Positions 1 to 15,400 are shown, numbered from the stretch's first letter. The stretch is 64,000 bases of DNA from Aurelia coerulea (GCA_039566865.1 CM076956.1:14209511-14273510); one strand, 5' to 3'. Translations and numbers: made by a program. Notes: generated by a model from the sequence alone, not told the origin.

Positions 1-442
1 CGTTTGAATGAGTGGCGTTAGAGCTTCTATAACTATTGTGCACATTCGAAAATTCTTCAAAATGTATCAAAATATAGTTCGATATTTTACATGGATGACT
101 GCATCATTGCGCAGATGGCAAAGATGACTGACAAACCAATTTTACTCAACTCTTTTGGTTCAATTTTCCACACTTCCAGAATGTTTCGCTTGTTTTGGAA
201 AACTCCCCAATACGCATTCAGTTGTCCATGTTTATTAAAGGAATTCTAACCTCAAACATACCATGATTGGCTATCAATACAACAAGCTTCGGAAAGATCT
301 TGGTCATGTTCTTCGCTTTTTGCTAAAGCACACCTATACCACAAACTACACACAAAATCTATCGATGAATACGTTGGAATTAAATTTAGCATCGCAAACA
401 AAAGTAGAAATATCAACATAGCTTTCAGCATTGAACACATAC
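1..442. other. GLDC intron 13, partial
   Basis: Intronic sequence downstream of the exon ending at 443, whose donor reads GTATGTG. I looked on the minus strand for the next conserved P-protein block and did not find it, so the next exon is outside the window. Confidence 0.6.
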
Positions 443-3400
443 CGATGAAGATGTGCTTCCAAAGACCCACAGCAGGTCGTCCAAATCATTTTCAGTAATT
501 GTTTCATCCATCGAAACGCATATCTGCAGATGAACAATGAGATCATTTGAGTCAATAAAGATTCTGCACCACACATATCAAATTTAAAATCTACCCACTT
601 TCTGAATTTCATTGCATTTGTTGCTGAAATACTGCAGCTTTTTGCTGTTCAAGGAAACCTCCTTGGCAACTAATTTCGCTGCTAAGAGTATTCAGATAAC
701 GGACCATTCCACCCTGTTCATCTCAATTCACTAAGCTGACATTTTAAGCCAAATGATAAGAATTGAAATTCCTAAATTCCTAGCACATTATAACAGGTAA
801 TTTCTAAGCAAGAATCATGCCCATTTGATAGAACGACGCACAAAAGTTCAAGTTACAGCTTCTACATTATTAACAAAAGTAAATTTTAAAATATTAGAAT
901 AGAAATTGAGGCTTCTTCCAGTGATCTTTTACTCGATATCCACTAGTATTTAGTAAAATTTCGCATAATTTCTTACCGTTTCATCATCGAATTTTCGTAG
1001 ATTGATTTGCTTCTCAGTTGCCCGTTTTATGATGTTCTGAACACCTTCTGGTGTGCTTTTGATCTGCGGAAAATAAAGGAAAGGCGTCAGAGCATTCAGT
1101 AAGATCAGTATGATCTAATTATTCTAACTATACAGTGTGAAACCCCTAAAATGCAATCAAATTTTATCATTTCAGAAAATCTATCGTTGTTTTCCTCTAA
1201 AAGTTATTTTTGCTCCCTTTTTCTGGATACTAAACATGTAGGTGATTGGACCTTTCCCAAAGTACGAAACAATACTACAGAGACCTTTTAATGTATTAAT
1301 ACAATCAATTTTCTTCTTACCAGAGGCTCGAAATGCAAACATATAATCACTGTTGAAACTTTTGCAATTGGGTATAAATTCCTTACCAACTTTGCGAGAA
1401 CAATAAGTGAAGCTTTTAAAAAGGCTCTTGGGGAACCTAAGTGCATTGTGATAGGTTGTTTTTCGTTATTCGTAGATTTCATGGATTTTTATTCAATTCA
1501 AATCAAATTCTTAACACATGCAAGGAGAAATATGGCCGAATCTTGAGCTGCAGCAACGTACTGCTGACTTGAGCAGAGCCTTTAAGTCTAATATTTCAGG
1601 AATACCATGTGCAGACTATTGATGAGAGAAGTATTATGTCAGAGCATTTTGACGTCGATCTGATAATTTCACATATTTTCTTAAATATTTCAAGCAACGT
1701 TGCTATCTCTGTATATATCAAGTATATCATTTTCACACTGAAATAAGAGCAAAGTCGAGAACGTGGAAACAAACCTTGATGGTATCAAAGTAAAGTCCTT
1801 CTTCCACACTGTGGCCAACTTTCTCAAGACCTGAAAAAACGTTTCGCATAAAACCAAATTGACCCTTCAAGAAATTTTTGACGTGGCTGTCAACCAGCAG
1901 AGTGCAAACTATAAAACCCACAAAACTTTGTATTGTTAAATGTAAAAAATCTCTGTTTGTCATTCATCATTGCATCTGTTAAAATTACCCTCGCTGGAAG
2001 AAACTTTTTTTTTTATACATCATTTAATAACTTACAATACATATTACTTTCAACATTACTTACAAAATACCATACCCTACTAGTAATACAATACCAACTG
2101 GAGCAAAAACTACGACTACCTGATGGCAACATAAAACAGGAAATACGAACATGCCACTGCACGTAGCTACTAGAGAGAGAAATAATTGCTAAAACTACAC
2201 GTAACTACCAAAAACTCAAGGAAGAAATTCATAATTGCTTCAACCTGAGAGCAGTCAAGATTCAGAAATGTATCGATATTTATCTTCTCTTGGAATGGGA
2301 ATGCAGGCTCCAAGTGTCAAAAGGACCAGTTAGATTTCCAGTATCATCAAACGGCATATACGCTGTTGAAATATTCGGCAGTTGTCCCTGTCGAGAAATG
2401 TTTACCGCTACGAGACATACGAGGGACTGGGACAGGGATCTTGGTCCACAAAATACTTTAAAGAATAATAAGTGATGGAAAGTAAATTGCCACCTACCTT
2501 CATGCAAGATAAGTGTTGCGTTATGAACTCTAGTTGCGATATTCTTTAGCCCATTGGGTCCATGATATATAGCATAGAGAGCACTCATGTTTGCTAACAA
2601 AGCCTGTAAATTAAAAAAATAAAGGACTTCAGATAAAAATCAGAATGAAAAGAAAGTGTGGAGTGGGGCAAAATGGCTCATTCGATCTATTGCCTAAGGC
2701 AAAGTGTCTTTCATTGCATACTTGCAGCTTTTCAATCGATGAAATTGTCATGGTTCTTGGTAGAAACTTATTTCTTCACCTAAAGCAAAATAGCAACGAA
2801 ATCCATGAATTGCTCAATGACCTTCTTTGCCGCACCATCCTACTCTATAGAGATCTAAATCTTTTTCAACTTTAAAAACTAACTCGTGTTGTAAAAAATT
2901 CAGATCAAATCTTTTGTCTGAGAATCAGTCGAGATTTTTCATGGTTGTAAGTTGCCAGGTTTGTAGGTCAGAAGTTCCACAGGTAAACAAACTCAAACAA
3001 AACAAACATCAACTTTTAGGACATTGCTACCGTCTGTTTGTTCTCCCATACATTAGGTTTCATTCATTTCATTTTCATTTTGAATTCTTTATACACGGCC
3101 CATCTGCCAAGAATGGCTGCTTTTCAGGGGGCTGGGGTAAAAACCTAATTACAATATTACAATAAATAAAAAAGAACTATTTACAATATTAAATTAGAGT
3201 AAATTAAAAAATTAAAAGCTATTTGCAGCGCAATCTACGTTTAAAAGTAGACAAAGGGGGCTAGCTCGACCTTAGTTTCTAATTTATTCCAAACTGTTGA
3301 TCCACAGAATGAAAATACTTTTTGGTGCTGCTCGTTTTCATTCGTAAAGCAAGCAATTAAGTCTCAGAATTTCTCGAGACGAGTTTCTCGTGAACAGAGT

Positions 3401-6400
3401 TGAGAGTTAAGTGGGCGCGAGACCATTTATTGATTTGAAAACGATAGCTGCCGTCTCTTGCTTGACCAAGTCTTAGGTTGTCATAGGCATGGCCAGTTTG
3501 AGAGTGTCGGTTCCGACACAACTACATAGATGTGTTCAAAACACAGCCTATCGTCTATATTCTTCTGCAAAGTAAACTACAATTACAATCAAAACAAGCA
3601 CCATGATACTGCCTCCCTGTATACAAGCAGCTATGCATTATTTTCGATCAAATCCTATTAATACCTGTGCTGTGCAAATATTGCTAGTAGCTTTATCACG
3701 ACGAATATGCTGCTCTCTTGTCTGCAATGCAAGTCGATAGCATGGACTTCCAAGTGAATCTCTACGGAAAGAACAAATGAAAAGAACTTCTTGAGCAGAA
3801 TGATTTTGCATAATCAACACACAATTTTAAGAGTCGAATACGCACATTCAAAACAGATTTGATCCCAAACCATATCAAAATTAAAATGTGAATCAAGTAT
3901 TTTTTAATAAAACGACAATGTACTGAGAAATTGATAAAACACAACGTTTTGAGCTTTGCTCTTCATCAGGTCCATTGCTTATTTATTAAAAAATACTTGA
4001 TTCACATGCTTACGACGTACTACACGCAAACAAACATTGTTATCAAAATTAAAATGTTTGGCTAAATTAAGGAAAGATTTTGGTAACCTCTCACATTTGA
4101 TATAAGTCGAGGGAGGCTTTAAAAAGGGAGGCTTAATTAAAAAGTTTGTCATGGAAGGGAAAGGCATATTAGAAGGGCATATAGCTAAATAGAGCATTTA
4201 CGGCATTGATAAACACCTACTAAAAAGGATTTCCTTCCAAGACGGATCGAATGGATATATTAACTGGATCTGACGTTAGTTATTTAAGTATCAAATTCTC
4301 ACTCGTACGACGCAAACGCGGTAGCCAAATAAAACTATTGTTTTTAAACATTCAGCTAAAAATTTACAATACATTTACTTAAAGACAGATGACGGATATA
4401 TAGCACCTAGTTTAAAAATAGAACAAAAGATGGCTGAGCGCTTTCATTTGTCCAATTGATTTGCTAATCTCTCGAGATAATCAAATACAATGGAATACAA
4501 TAGGCTATATTTAGATTGCCCAGGCCCCTGATTTAAATCGCCTTATATCTCCGTTTGTTTGTTTGTCAACTTATTTTCATTCGAATATCTTTATCTAGCT
4601 ACACATATTTACAATATATACAACTAATCTAAATCGAAAATCCGTCATTTGTCTTTAATTGCTATACTTATAAGCTACTCTACTCTACTACAAGGACAAG
4701 ACCACGGAGAGCAATAACTAAAACTCTGTGGATTTAAAAGTCAGCAAAAGTTCACAACACTAATGACCTTAAATTTGACCAGGAAATGTATAATCAGCAC
4801 ATCTTGCTAATTTCCAAATGAAGAAGTGCTAGGCTACCTAGTCAATAGATAAGACAAGAAATTAAGCGGCGATTCTGATTGGTGCTGTTTAAAAATACTT
4901 ACTTGGATATACCAATTACTCTTCCAGGCATCATTCTCTTCAATTTATCTCTAACTGCAAAGAATGCAGCATGGGGACCACCGTATCCTAAAAGTTAAAA
5001 AAGGTAGTACGGTCTGTCTTATATAAGATGACAAGTGAGACTTGCGATAACGCTAGATTAAACATGAAAAACACTTCATTTCTTTCCAGTTTCCATTTGC
5101 AGACATTGTCACGTGAGACTTGCGATAACATTAATCAAACATGCAAAACAATTCAGTTGCTTTCACTGGCAGACATTTTCACGTGACACCAAACTTGAGA
5201 GAAACGTTAGTATAACCCCCATGTTTAGGCATTCAGAAAGGGACGACATATTCTGAAGCAGGTTCGACGATTTAAAAGGGATTTCCATTATCTATTAGAA
5301 GCAATGTTCGTGACCAATATTGTGAAAAATTATTAAGTTTACCAGGTTAGAATAATCAAAGTATGAGGACCTTAGATGGATCCATCATCTCTGGCTAAAT
5401 CTAAACTATAGACTTAATCAGCTACGGGTTGTTTTCACCTAATCAAGTCAAATTTAGTCAAGTCAAGGAGATAGATCAATTTCTTAATAAAACATCCTTT
5501 GATCAGTCAAGCTTTCGTCCGGGTTTCGGGTTTAGATCTCAGGTTTGGGGTTTTGGGCTCAAAGTTTAAGGTTTCGAGTTCAAAGTTATTCGTTTCAATG
5601 CAGTATTACTAATTTTTGTTAATGCTCAAAACGTTCAAAAGAACTAACTTTCAAAACGTTAAGAAACCAGGGTCCGTGGCAGTCAAATAGTAAGTTAAGA
5701 AACTTTTTTGAACTTCCAACTGAAGCTATATGAATTGAAATTAGGCTAGGTAACACGTTACAATATATTTCACAGCCTCTCTCACTGGCTGTTATTACTT
5801 GATGTATAGTTGACAATTGGGAAAAAACAAATAACAAAACTTTCATGAAAGAAATATATCTATCTATACCGGGTGACCCAAAAAAAAGTGACCCAACGCA
5901 ATTTGTTACAGAAAATTAAGTAAGTGGCGGATTGAAATGCTTCAAATCTTGTTCTGTCGCTAAAAGACTAGCCTATGCTTTGAGTATTTTTCACAATTTT
6001 TTTAAGTACGGTAAATTTCCAAAATTAAGGATTTCGAGGAAAAGGGCATCTATGAAATCCTTAAAAAGTCGTGAAAAACAGGGGATCGATTTACGGCCAT
6101 TTCAAATCTTTCAAACAACGAGGAGCGTGTTTCAGTTCAACCTGGGACTAGGCAACCCAGTCGGAAGTCTTCAGAGCACGTTTATGGTCCCTAGGTACTT
6201 AAATATATTATCAGGCAAAATAAAACACGCTCCTCGTTGTTTTGAAGACCCGAAATGGCTTTAAATCTATTCCCTGTTTTTGACGACTTTTCGAGGATTT
6301 CAAGCCCGCCCTTTTCCTCAAAATTCTTAATTCGGGAATTTTACCGTGTCCAAAAAAATTTTGAAAAATACTCATAATGTAGGCTAGTCTTTTAGCGACC

Positions 6401-9400
6401 GAACAAAATTTGAAATATATCAATCGGCCACTTACTTTTGTTTCTATAACGGATTGGTTGGGTCACTTTTTTCTGGGTCACCCGGTATAACTGCACTTAG
6501 CTGCGTATAGGTAATAAGCGAATATATTGAAGGTGTACCTACAATATTGTGCACGTCAGGAAAAGGTATATGGACCTTATGACTGGACTTTACAGTAAAA
6601 ACGAAATAATTTCAACAGTACACCGTACGCAAAAAATCCAGGAGGAATGAGACACAATAAATCAACGCAACAGGCACATGGTCATACTCATACAGGACCT
6701 TAAAGCCGAACCCTAAACCCGAGACCTAAACCCGAAACCCAGAAAAAAGTTCGACCATCCTTTGATTTCTCTAAAATGCTTCTCGTGCCATGAATGTAAA
6801 AAGAAGTATAATACTAAACTTGCTGAGAGTTTGGTAACATGGGGTAATATGACTTGGCATTGGTAAAACCATCCGACATTGTCTGTTATATAGTGAAAAA
6901 AATCAGACAAACTTTCGCTTTCATGAGATTTGTTTTGCATTGGGATAAAAATATTCATGGAATTTAACTATCCAACTTGTACCATCTTACCTAAAGGCAC
7001 ACCGAATCTTTGGCTACTACCAACTGCAATATCACATCCAAACTCTCCAGGCGGTCTAATCATCGTCAACGCCAATAAATCTGCTGCACAAATTGCCAAA
7101 GCCTGGAAAAGAGTTTATTTGGATTAAATTTTCCCAGATACATATCAGGCTCTCAAACTGTTGTGACATGGGGGTGTCTCGTTGAAAATTTGACTTCTGA
7201 TTGATTACACAAAATATCAGTCAGGCCAAAACACACTTAGGTTTCACAATACAGTCAGCTCTCTCTAGCGGACCCCTGTATAGAAAAACACCTCATTCAG
7301 GCATACATAACGTTTTGTCCCAATTGGTGGATTTCAGTCATAATTGTTCAGAAATAAATAAAAATCGGATGACTCATTACAGCGAGCACAGTTAGTTGGT
7401 CCTGAAGGTGTTTGCCTAAGAGAGTGTGTTCTAAATAACAAGCTAAACCGGCCAAAGAAAGGCTGGGGTAGTACATCTATTCTGCAGACACAACGATTAG
7501 AATATATTTCGAAGGGATTCAAATTATCAGGAAAATACCTTTCATCTCTAATGTGAACGTTTGAAAGTGTGACAAATATCCACAAAATGTAGAAAACTGT
7601 ATCTTGCGTAAGATATGTTCTGTGATTGTTAAAAGGTCTCTTAATTGGTCCAAATGAACTGCTTCGAGTCTCAGATACAAACATCTTAGCTCGTGAACTA
7701 AGGTTGCAATTTCAATTATCTAAATACTCCTTTGGGTAATTCCCTGCATATAACTTGTTCGCTCCTCTATTTGTATTGCATATTGTGTGTTCAATGCATC
7801 AATTTTCTGTAGTGTTACTATGTCCGTGTAGTTAAGTTCTCTGTTTTTATAGCTAGCATTTAAATTGCATGTTGAGGAACTTAAATAATATGAAACTAAA
7901 ATTGATACTTTTCTACTTCTTGTCTCTTGCAAACATTCGATTGAGCGATTTTACACACCAATAGCAAGATGTTCAATCTTTCAGACAATTATACAGTGGT
8001 AGCTAGCATTCGCCAAAATTTACGACATCATGACCCTCGAATTCTCTATGCTTTGTGCAGTTAAGAGTACCAGTTCCTCGGCAAAAATTTGAAAATCTTT
8101 GTCGAATTAAAAGTCAAGGTACTCCCACCTCCCAGCCCCATATATCATACTTAATCTAACTATTCTGAATACAAAATGAACAAGAATGACAAACTATGAC
8201 AATTAATTAATTAAACCCTTTAATACTTACATTGCCCGCATGTGCTGCAGAGACGAGATCGGAAAAATCCAAGATTTTACCATGTGTATCTGGATATTGA
8301 AATAATACACCTGCTATATCTTTCGCTGAGAAATCGAACTGTGTGCAGTCTCCTACAATTACTTCTACCCCTTTACCAGTTGTTCTGAAAAGAAATTATG
8401 AAAATATTCCAACAAATACTGTCTGTTTAGGTAAATGCAGAGTGGATCTCTCTCTCTCTGCCTGTTTAAACTCACTTTCTAACAATCACGAGCCTGCGTA
8501 CAGCCTCAGCATCAGTCTTGAGGCTGAGTGCAGGATAGCTCTCGTGAGGTACAGTAATTGTTTGGTCGTCGTACAAAGTAAATAAATGGAGATACAGGGT
8601 TCTAGGCTAAACATACCCAAAGGAAAGGACATGCGCCATTTATGTTCCTATTGATTTCAGCAATCAAGAACATCAAATACAATATTCTATATTTAGATTG
8701 CTCCAGTTTCCCTAGCTAAACTACTTTCAACACTAATAACACCAGGGCTGCATATAAGTTTTGCGTCTGGTAAAAAATCTAACATGAAATGTGCCTGCAT
8801 AAAGAAAATAAAGGAGATAAAAGATAAGGTATTCATTCTTTCCAAAGGATAAAATGTGCTAAGGCGTCTTCAAATCATCGCTGTAAGGCATTAGCCTTAA
8901 CCCTATCTCACCTGGGGGGGGGGGTGGATTCCACCCCCCCAACCAAACTTTTATTCGCCTATGCTAGAATATGCAATGCAGGATGCCAAGACTCCGCTAC
9001 TTTGACTTTATATCTATACTGTATCGAATGATGAAAATTTCAAGATGCTAAATATAGCCTCGTAACCATGGCAACCAATGTTTTATTGTGTAGTCAACAA
9101 AATTTGTATACTTTGTTTTTAATTGTTGCAAATTTTAATCCCAAATATATGCAAAATTATACTTACACATGTGTTTGATGATATCCAACTCAATTTGAAG
9201 CAAAAGATTTCAATTTAGTGCCTCATTTCATTGTTTCAATCGTGCTGGTAACAATCATGATAATCATAACTTAAAATCTTCTTATTGTCATAGCAACGAG
9301 AACAATAGAGATAATTTGATTTAATCATGTGATTTTGATTGTTTGCATCAAAGTATATATATTTACCAATTCTAAAGATTGTAGCTACTACGATAGCGAA

Positions 9401-12400
9401 GAAAAAGAGGGGGGTGGAATCCACCCCCCCCCCCTCAGGTATTGACCGCTTCAAAACGCCCAGGTGAGATAGGGTTAAGACCTGATTTATTAGCATGATC
9501 TCAGGCTATGAAAGGCAGTGATTTTAGGGACATTTGCTTGCTATTTCAGCCATTTTTGAAGGTAGTTTTAAAGGACCTCCTTGGGATAATCTCTCATATT
9601 TTCGGACTGGAGTGACCGATTTCAGTCAGGTTAATTTTAAAAACTAATAAAGCATGTTGGCTATGCAGCAAGACATCTAACAAATACCATACTTTTGAAA
9701 TTTAAGGAACCCTTGGCTTTCAAACTGCGTGCAGTTTTCCTGATTCACACGGCATATTCCAATAAACCCTCATAACATATCCAACTGAACTTAGACAAAC
9801 CTTGCTCTTGTCTGAACCAATGCTATCGTTTGTGGGTGACAATTTTCATCTATGTAAAACTTTTTCTTCTTGGTGAACCTATGACAAAACAAAAATGGGT
9901 AATGGAATAACAATTTGAAAATAATGGAAGAATATTTACCACTTGCAAGAAGAGCACAATCATCATGTTTTTTGGCAAAGCTCAAAATCAAAATAAAGAT
10001 GGTGTACAATGAATTGAAAATAACCACAGAAACGCCAGAAGATGCAACTGGGCAACTTTCAATGATGAACTGCAGTTGGTTCCTTGGCATATATGTGAGA
10101 TATTTGATGAAGTGGATGACTGTGTGTGGGCATGGAAACAAATGTATGATGAAGTGAAGAAAGATCACATAAAAGAACGAATAGCAAGAGTTCGTACAAA
10201 AAGTCTACCCTGGATGAATTCAGATATCAGGAAGAAAATGAATGCACGATACAAGGCATTGAAAACTGCAAAAACATCAAAGCTACATAAGGACTGGGAT
10301 CAATACAAAAAGTTAAGGAATGAAGTTACAAAAATGCTAAGAACTGCAGAGAGAGAATATTGGCTGGCAAATCTAAAAGAAGCAAAGAGGAAAGATATGC
10401 GGAGCTTTTGGGATGTGGTAAAAAAGTTAAAAGGTCATGGTAAAAAAGAGAGTATAGGAGCTATAGCTAATGATAATGGAATACTTGAGCATAACAACAG
10501 GAAGAAGGCAAACATTCTGGACGACTTTGTTACAAATATAGGAAAACAGCTTGCACAGAAATATGATCACATCAATACTGATGACAAGAGCTACATAGAG
10601 AGAGTAACCCCAACTTTGATTGAAATAAAGTATGTTAAAAACAAGCTTGAGCAATCCATTGCTAAACTTAAACCTGGTAAAGCAGCAGGACTAGATGGAA
10701 TAACAACAAGAGAGGTTAAAAATACTGCAGCAGTTTTTAAAGAATCATTCTCAATAGTCTGTGTCAAAAGCTTATCAACTGATCAATTCCCAGCAGAGTA
10801 CAAGATTGCAAAACTAAAGGCAGCGGAAAAAAAGGGGAACAAGACCAAGAGGGAAACCTACAGACCACTTAGCTTGTTAAGTGTGCCAGGAAAGTTATTA
10901 GAAGGGGTTATTTCAATTGGACTAGATGAACATGCAATTGAAGTGACAAATCCTAATCAGTGGGGATTTAAGAAAGGACATTCAACTGAGCTAATACTTA
11001 TCTACCTTACTGAAACTTGGAAAAAGGCTATTGAAGAAGGAAAAGCTGTTGGGGTCATTTTTATTGACTTCAGCAAAGCATTTGATACTGTGGAACATGA
11101 GATACTTAGGCTAAAGTTGCAGAGTAGCGGTATCTCAGGGAAAGTAGCTACCTGGATTCATAACTACCTATGCAACCGTAAACGACTTACAGTGATAGAA
11201 ACTGAATCATCTGAAGTACTTGATATTAGCATGGGAGTCCCACAGGGGTCACTTTTAGGACCAAGATTATTTACAGCCTATACAAATGATCTTCCAAAAG
11301 CTGTCAATTCAGGTCAAGTTGAGATGTATGCAGATGACACTACTGCATTCTGTATTGGTGAAAATATTGATGATGTATGCATAAAACTACAAGAAACATT
11401 AAAAGAAATAAATAATTTGGTGCACAAAACATAAGCTAACTGTACACCCTACAAAAACACAAGTTCTCATCATGAAAAGGCATAGGCTCATTGGTCCATT
11501 GCCAGAAATGAAATTAGGAGAAAATTCATTAGAATACACAGATGTGACAGAGTGCTTAGGAGTCAAAATTGACAACAGGCTCAACTGGAAGGCTCAAACA
11601 GAGAAAGTTGGAAAAGCATTTGCAGCAAAAGTGAAGACAATAAGATCTATGTCTTATCTTCCAAAAGACATGCTAGAAGAGATATACTTCAGAACAGTCA
11701 TTCCAGTAGTGCTTTACATCATTGTTGTATGGGGAAATTGTTCCATAGGAGCTATGACTGGAATTGAAAGAATCCACAGAACTGCAGCTAGAATAATTCA
11801 TAAACTTGACACAAATACACCATCAGACCAAGTGCTGCAAGTTGCAAAATGGGATTCAACTGATTACATGTACAAGAAAAGACTCATAACATTAATGCAT
11901 AGAGTCAAAGCAGGAACCATGAACCCAAGAATAAGCTCATTGTTTGAGGAAGAAAATTGCACATACAATTGGAAAAACTTGCAGCATCGCATAGAAATCG
12001 GCCAATTGAATCACTCAATATGAAGTTTTGCTGTCATTGAATGCAACAATCAGAACAATACCAGACGATATTTTCAAAGGTCCAAAACTTATATGTGAAA
12101 CTTTTATGATCCAAAATATCTACTCTTCAAAATTTGTTCCAGTAGAGAAAAACACAGGAAATATTTCACTGTTTAAGAACAGAATTTCTTGGTAGCAAGA
12201 ATACTTTGCATAGAAATAAATTGTTGAGAGAACTACATTGAACAACATGGAAATTTGGTGCAAAGGAAAATTCAGGACGAGGAACTTGCACTGAAACACA
12301 TTTTTTTTTTTAATTGTTTTTGCACTTGTCCAAAATGCCCTTAAAACTTTGAAAAGTTTCTGATAATATTATCTGTCCAGAAGTCTTTCGTCAGAAAATA

Positions 12401-15400
12401 TTTTGTGTGAAATTTTATCATCCAAACAATTGATCCATCCAAATATTGTTGTCTTTAATAAAACCATTAAAGAAACTGACCTATGAGCTAATGCCATTGC
12501 CTCAGCTGCTGCAGTTGCTTCATCCAATAAAGATGAATTTGCTAAATCCAATCCAGTCAGGTCTGCAACCATTGTCTGATAGTTCAGAAGGCATTCCAAA
12601 CGCCCTTGTGCAATTTCTGCCTGGTACGGAGTGTATTGTGTGGTCCTACAATTAAATAATGTCTCGAGTAATTTATTGGTCAAGAGCAGAGCCAATAATC
12701 TTCATGGGCGTTCCTCCATATGCTTGATACAGTAAGTTTATGTACTTCTACAGTACCTCAAATCCTGCTGTATTTACCAGACAATTGATCACTTTTTGTA
12801 CTGTCTCAACAATCCAATAAAAAAAGCATTTTTTTCTGATGCTTTCTAATGTAAATGTACAAGATAACAGAATAATTTTTGTTGTTTCACAACAAATGCT
12901 CAGCTGGCCAGTGCAGCAAAATCTTTTTATTTTATTTTGAAGATTTGCATCAGTTGCCAGGCCTTTTCCTTTGACTTGTGCGATTGCAAATGCACGCCTA
13001 GGCACACACGCAGATTGAGTCACAAGTGCTTTTTCCAGTAAAGCAGGTATTTGACGTTTGACGTAGCCAAGTCTTTTGTATGGTAGTAAACCTTTTAACC
13101 ATTCTGTAAAAGTGATGCTTTGATACTAATGTTAAAATTCGTGGAAAGCAACCGAAGAAATATGAATGCAACACTAAAAATTGTGTCAATTGTTACAACA
13201 AGTATTATCCCTATTTCTTCATCTACTGTTAGCTCAGTCTTTAGAGATTGTTTGATAATTTCCCATCAATTTAGGCTGTTTCCAGACCAATAATTTTCAT
13301 GAAATTCCTCATATCACAAAAGGTTGGCCAAAAATGGTCAAAAAGTTGATAAAATTGCCAAGTACACTGTATAATTTGGATTTAGGCTATGTGATTAAAT
13401 AAAAAAATTCTTCAAGATCAGCTCAGTGCATGATTCATTGTAGCCTGCCAAAAATGAACTGTTTTGGTGCACCAAGTGGTTTAACCATATAATATGATGG
13501 AATTATTTTTGAAAAATGATTATTCCTAGCTTTTTGCTAAACTTCAGAATTTTTCTAGAACATTTGGTCCCACTTTGGACTTCATCCTTACCATCCTTTG
13601 TTCTCTAAAACATCTCGTAGAATACTGGTAGGAACAACACAATTGTAGTAGCCCATGCCAATGAAAGATCTCCACACTTGATTGTTCCTTCCAATTGCCC
13701 TCAATCTTGCTAGACATTCTTGTTCACCTAGCAGGGAAACATGATGAAATAATTTCACGTATTTCCTCCTTATGATCAGCTACTGTACACTGTACATTTT
13801 CATCAATTCTGATACAGTGCATACTGTAAAATGCAATCATCTGTAGAATCGTTAAATATCATCCATTTTGGTGGAGACCATGAAATCTGTTCCTTGGTAT
13901 GAACGGCACAAAATGTAAATACTATTCTTTTATCTAGAATTAGGTTTTTTCTTATATGCAGCATATACTACAGTATACATAAAAATAAGAGGCTACAATC
14001 TCTGTCTTTAGGTACTAACATATATATGATTTACTGTACTGCACACTTGCACAAAAGCCTGTAACTGCAGAACAAAATTGGTGTTTAGGGGAAAAATTTG
14101 ATGCTTCTTTTCATGAAAGTGCCAGGTAGGTAGGTAGGTACTGTATCATATTGTCTGGATAAACATACAGCCTACAGTACAGTAGACCCATTATTCTAAA
14201 GAAGAAGAGCCTACAAAACAGAGAGCAAAAGCTGATTATTGCTACTGCTATTTCCAGATTCAACTTAATTTATTGATTGAGATGTGTTTTTTGAAAAGGG
14301 GATTAAAAATTTAGAAATTATCATAGTACCTTGGATGGCTAAACGAGTTTATGCTATAGTTTTGTAGGATCCTTTCTTTTTTTGAATTATACATGTAGTG
14401 TGCCACGTATGCCATCAATTTAGATACACAAGGATTTTATTTTAGGAAGCTCTGAAAACTCTTAAAAAAAACTGTTTAAATAATTTTGTATATTTCTTTT
14501 TTAGCTGTGACATCCAGGGTGGAAAGTATGTAATACGTGCAAACTCTTGTGCACAGTTTGATGCACTTCCTCCGCATAATGGGCAGCTTGAGAAAAATCA
14601 TAAGTTCCCAAATTTTGCAAACGTATTAGCTGACTTTCCACTGTCACCCTATCAGAATCTCCTTTTTAGAAGGCAGGCAGTATTTGGTAGATGTTGATAG
14701 ATGTAGACGGTAACTTGTACCTTATAGGCTAAGATAAACATAAATCAAGAAAATTCAATGTAAAATGCAAAAACCTGCAACCTTTTTTTGAAAACTGTTC
14801 AATAACAGTTCCTTTCAAACAGTTTGGAGTGTTGCCAAAACTATGCTTGCAATCTGCTCGAAAACATGACTATAAATATGCTGTATACAGTACAACTGTA
14901 GAAGATGAAAGCTGAATCTATTGCATAACATGTAAAACTCACTTAGCGGTTCTTCCAAGTCTAACTCTTTGTCCAACAGAATAGATGGAGGAATAGTTTG
15001 CTCAATCAGGTCACCAATCGACTGGAAGAAAACAGTGCAATGAAATCAAAATGCAAAGGAATCCTGAGGAGAAAAATGAGGATGTGGAAGAGCCTCCTAT
15101 GAGCAAGAAGTGGGATAGCTCGGGAACTTAATTAAAGTACCTGGCACTTTTCAAAACAGGAGGAGGGGCACCTGAACCCTCAAGGCCGAGACAAAGGCAT
15201 GTGGCTAATGCAGTATCACACACCTATATGGTTTTGGTTGGGTTTTGCTAGGGTTTTGGTAAGGTTTAGTTAGGATCCGTAACCCCAGGTTGGAAACTCG
15301 GGTGGCTTGGGTCACTTGGGGGAAATATTTTCACTGCAAAAACAATGTTGGATAATATTATTTTGACCCTCCTTGAGCACAAGAATTTCCTTTAAAGAGA

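Noticed and set aside
8640..8800. Possible additional GLDC exon
   Set aside because: The minus strand has an AG and a short open frame, but flanking exons 5 and 6 join in phase without it, and part of the sequence resembles the AGACAAATGACGG MITE family.
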